NCBI RefSeq assembly: GCF_900142005.1 | Contig: NZ_FQZL01000017.1 | Span: forward strand, 16,623 to 80,622 | Source of the DNA: Dethiosulfatibacter aminovorans DSM 17477 | GTDB lineage: Bacteria > Bacillota > Clostridia > Tissierellales > Dethiosulfatibacteraceae | DNA length: 64,000 nucleotides | Reading direction: 5' to 3' | Shown here: positions 61,594 through 64,000 of the stretch, one piece after another | How the letters are laid out: each line of letters begins with the position of its first letter | How positions within the stretch are numbered: the stretch's first letter is position 1 | Made by a program: the position numbers and the translations under genes | The notes under the pieces: model-generated | What the model was told of the DNA's origin: nothing | What the model saw: only the letters and a program-made list of their open reading frames with translations | Database searches by the model: none

Positions 61594-62460
61594 ATGAGAA
61601 AATTTTTTCTAACATTGGATCTCGAAGAATGGTACCATCTTGAATATGTAAAGGAGTATAAAGATATTATTTCTTCTGAACAGCGGTTTGCTTCGAAAGT
61701 GATACCATTTTTGAAAACAATGGCAGATAATGGAGTATATCTGACGGTGTTTGTTCTTGAAGAGACAGCCAGGGAGAACCGTGATATTGTGAAGCAAATA
61801 GCTGATCTAGGTCATGAGATTGGGTGTCACGGAAAGGAACATGAACTGGTGTATGAACTCACTACGAAAGAATTCAGAAAAAGAATTGGTGAATCGAAAA
61901 AAGTATTGGAAGATATTATTGGTAAACCGATTAAAGGATACAGAGCACCTTGCTTTTCTATGGAAAATGAAAAGTTTGATGTTCTTTGGGACCTTGGATT
62001 TATATATGATGCAAGCTTAATACGGTTCAAGGAACACAAACTTTATAATGTTATGGATATGTCATCATTTGATAAAATGGAAAGTATGATATACAGAAAA
62101 GGTGACAAATATGAATTTGAAACACCGACTCTTGAGATAATGGGAAAATCGATTCCTATATCAGGTGGAGGGTATTTCAGACTGTTTCCCTTATGGCTTA
62201 TGAAGTATTTTATGAGGAAACATTGGGAAAAAGAAGACAATTTTGTGTTTTATATACATCCATTTGAAATCGTAGGTGAAACCTTGGAGAATGGAAAGAG
62301 AATGGGTACGAAAAATCACTTCAGATTTCAGGTGGGAAGACCGGGACTTAGTGAAAAGCTTATTCGATATATAAAGTGGCTCAAGAAACAGAATGTAGAG
62401 TTTATGAAATTCAGTGACTACATTGATTTGAATTCTCATGAAGAAGGTATTGAAGCATGA
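61594..62460 (+). CDS. Polysaccharide deacetylase (XrtA-associated/DUF3473 type)
   Basis: 288 residues. NodB-fold motifs: the Asp pair region FFLTLDLEEWYHLEY, metal His in HEIGCHGKEHE, and KGYRAPCFSM; the C-terminal PISGGGYFRLFPLW and VFYIHPFE fit the DUF3473 type seen in exopolysaccharide operons. It removes acetyl groups from N-acetylated sugars of the polymer or its precursor. No signal peptide, so it probably acts inside. ATG at 61594; its stop overlaps the start of the next gene at ATGA. Confidence 0.88.
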   Translation: MRKFFLTLDLEEWYHLEYVKEYKDIISSEQRFASKVIPFLKTMADNGVYLTVFVLEETARENRDIVKQIADLGHEIGCHGKEHELVYELTTKEFRKRIGESKKVLEDIIGKPIKGYRAPCFSMENEKFDVLWDLGFIYDASLIRFKEHKLYNVMDMSSFDKMESMIYRKGDKYEFETPTLEIMGKSIPISGGGYFRLFPLWLMKYFMRKHWEKEDNFVFYIHPFEIVGETLENGKRMGTKNHFRFQVGRPGLSEKLIRYIKWLKKQNVEFMKFSDYIDLNSHEEGIEA

Positions 62461-63392
62461 AGAAGGTATTGATTACAGGTGCAAATGGCATGATAGGCAG
62501 TGCCCTTGTAAATGAACTTATAGATAAATACGAACTTGTATTGTTGGACAAGTATACCAACAGGATTGAACAATATTCCGATAAGGCTTTAATAATAAAG
62601 GAAAGTCTTTCGGATATGGAAAAATGGCAGGATAGCCTTGAAGATGTATATTGCGTTGTTCATCTGGCTGCTGCAGTGCATTGGGTGCCAAAAACTGTTG
62701 AAGAAGAAAAGCAGTTCATAAAAACAAATGCTGAAGGTACTAAAGATTTGTTTGAAATTTGTTCAGGAAAAGGTGTCGATAAATTCCTTTTTTTAAGCAC
62801 GAATGATGTTTACGAAGCCTCCAACGAGTTAATAACTGAAGAAACTGAAACCAACCCCACGAGTGTATATGGTAAGAGTAAGCTTTTGGGTGAGAAATAT
62901 ATAACAGAAAATAATGCTGATGTTAATCCATCAGTCTGTATATTCAGACCTGCATCAGTGTATGGGGTAAATGATAAAGGAAGCATGAAATCTCTCATAG
63001 CTTTCTGCAGAAAAGGGTTGGTACCGATGATAGGCGATGGGTTGAATAAAAAAGCACTGCTTTATTTGAAAGATCTCATCCAGGCTGTGGAGAAGTATAT
63101 AGAAAGTGATGATATAAAGTCGGGAGAGGTATTTAACATATCTTCCGGAGATTTCGGATATAAAGAGATGATAGACAATATATCCGATGTGTTTGGATAT
63201 AAACCATTCAGATTGTATATACCTGGATGGTTTTGCATGAATATTGCATCGAAGATAGGACCTCTCAAGAAATTGGCTGTGGCTGGGGAGACCAAAATGG
63301 TTTCCAATGATAAGGCTAACAGGTTGCTGGGTTATGAGATTGGATATAGACTTGTAGACGGATTGAGGGACTCAAGGGAATATTATTATTAG
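62457..63392 (+). CDS. NAD-dependent sugar epimerase/dehydratase (SDR)
   Basis: 311 residues. Rossmann start VLITGANGMIGSALVNELID, then LAAAVHW, FLSTNDVYEA and SVYGKSKLLGEKY (Tyr-x3-Lys). It belongs to the extended SDR group that changes nucleotide sugars; the exact sugar is not visible. Overlaps the deacetylase by four bases. A mid-size, slightly AT-rich gene of the same operon. Confidence 0.88.
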   Translation: MKKVLITGANGMIGSALVNELIDKYELVLLDKYTNRIEQYSDKALIIKESLSDMEKWQDSLEDVYCVVHLAAAVHWVPKTVEEEKQFIKTNAEGTKDLFEICSGKGVDKFLFLSTNDVYEASNELITEETETNPTSVYGKSKLLGEKYITENNADVNPSVCIFRPASVYGVNDKGSMKSLIAFCRKGLVPMIGDGLNKKALLYLKDLIQAVEKYIESDDIKSGEVFNISSGDFGYKEMIDNISDVFGYKPFRLYIPGWFCMNIASKIGPLKKLAVAGETKMVSNDKANRLLGYEIGYRLVDGLRDSREYYY

Positions 63393-63406
63393 GTAGGAAA
63401 ATATTT

Positions 63407-63748
63407 ATGACTAAAAAGAACATTTGGGTTTTTCATCATTATGCTACTCCACCAACTATGAATGGATTTACCAGACCATTTAATTTTGCTATAAATATGA
63501 AAGCAGAAGGCTATAAAACAACTGTATTTGCAGCATCATATCTTCATTTTTCAGACAAGAATTTAATCGAAGATGGGAACGCCTATACTGTTGAGAATCA
63601 GTCAGGCATTGATTTTGTATTTGTCAACACTCCTTCATCAGCTAAAAGTATATTAGCTCGAGTTAAGAATATGCTAGCATATTATGTGCGATTATTTAGC
63701 GTTACGAAGAAATATATAGGTAAACCTGAATTATTCATAGAAACATAA
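63407..63748 (+). pseudogene. Truncated glycosyltransferase family 4 gene (WbuB-like N-terminus)
   Basis: The reading frame begins at 63407 with KNIWVFHHYATPPTMNGFTR, the hallmark opening of WbuB-like GT4 enzymes, which are normally about 400 residues. It stops at 63748 after only 113 residues, at KPELFIET, just where homologues continue with the KPD-x-I-I-x-S-S-x-H-P segment. The sequence beyond (63749-64000) does not carry the missing part in any plus-strand frame. So the gene is cut, by an insertion, deletion or a sequence join. Start ATG is weakly preceded by AGGTAGG. Confidence 0.7.
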
Positions 63749-64000
63749 GAACCACTAAAAATTTCATATTTAGCATGTATATCAAGCAATTTTCCTAAGG
63801 AAAGTGCCTTGCTGTATTCTTCAAAAAGGTGTTCGCTTAAAACTGATGCGAACGGATCAAAGTATTCCCTAAAAAAGGGTAGACTACCCCCTGGGTATGT
63901 AGGGTTCAAGTTTTTTGAAATCCTTAGAAAGATAATCCTTCAATCCTTGTCATAGCACGCTGAAAATGTTCCTGTAGCGGATAACTGCTGCACAACTTAA
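63749..64000. other. Unrecognised sequence after the truncated glycosyltransferase
   Basis: 252 bases to the window edge. Minus-strand frames give NPTYPGGSLPFFREYFDPFA continuing into the glycosyltransferase, and, further right in another frame, KLCSSYPLQEHFQRAMTRIE, both coding-like but not matched to a known family. It could be the start of an inserted element or of a degraded minus-strand gene. No terminal repeat or target duplication is visible. Confidence 0.3.

Noticed and set aside
63682..63909. Minus-strand open frame of 75 residues at the right end as a transposase
   Set aside because: No catalytic motif, no terminal repeats and no likeness that I can name; reported only as unrecognised sequence.

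Overview
The window looks like a chromosomal segment from a low-GC, anaerobic, Gram-positive-type bacterium of the Clostridia, perhaps the Peptostreptococcales/Tissierellales side. The signs are strong AGGAGG-type ribosome binding sites, frequent GTG and TTG starts, an SLH-anchored surface protein, an Agr-type peptide quorum system, HydG, the carboxynorspermidine pathway and no lipopolysaccharide export genes. The lineage is inferred from gene content only. No rRNA, tRNA, CRISPR array or complete insertion sequence was seen.

Layout. 1-7.4 kb: a partial gene, a membrane-anchored XRE regulator followed by a Fic remnant, an acyltransferase flanked by near-identical hairpins, an AT-rich polysaccharide polymerase/MurJ-type flippase pair, and a DUF234 ATPase. 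7.4-13.2 kb: pgi, a large LRR/SLH surface protein and an alanine/glycine:cation symporter. 13.3-16.8 kb: a sigma-54-type two-component system that probably drives the symporter through a -24/-12 promoter and an upstream palindrome. 16.9-22.9 kb: an operon of methyltransferase, Cys-rich ferredoxin and YjiH-like membrane protein, divergent from a large AfsR/SARP-like regulator. 22.9-25 kb: a MATE pump divergent from a MarR regulator. 25-28 kb: a two-part membrane transporter with an M20 amidohydrolase. 28-32 kb: pseudouridine kinase and glycosidase separated by a lipoprotein hydrolase and a metallo-beta-lactamase-fold protein. 32-35 kb: the carboxynorspermidine pair. 34.8-38.6 kb: a CitA/DcuS-type two-component system with a 2-hydroxycarboxylate transporter. 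38.6-40.7 kb: a MATE pump with TetR, under a 49-bp palindromic promoter/operator.

40.8-46.5 kb: a DUF4301 protein, a c-di-GMP phosphodiesterase (EAL), and a complete agr-like locus: agrB, a 45-residue agrD that is too short for ordinary gene calling, then converging agrA-agrC. Between the divergent phosphodiesterase and agrB lie four 7-bp half-sites arranged as two pairs, each with exact 21-bp spacing. This is the geometry of LytTR binding sites, and it suggests that peptide quorum sensing controls both itself and c-di-GMP turnover. This is the strongest candidate for an undescribed circuit here.

46.8-59.5 kb: rfbB, a patatin-like protein, two paralogous secreted subtilases around ugd and a repeat-rich lipoprotein, then hydG with a structured leader and a small overlapping gene. 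59.5-64 kb: start of a cell-surface polysaccharide locus: a VanZ/phosphoglycosyl-transferase fusion that keeps an internal ribosome binding site, a formyltransferase, a deacetylase, an epimerase and a glycosyltransferase cut short near the window end.
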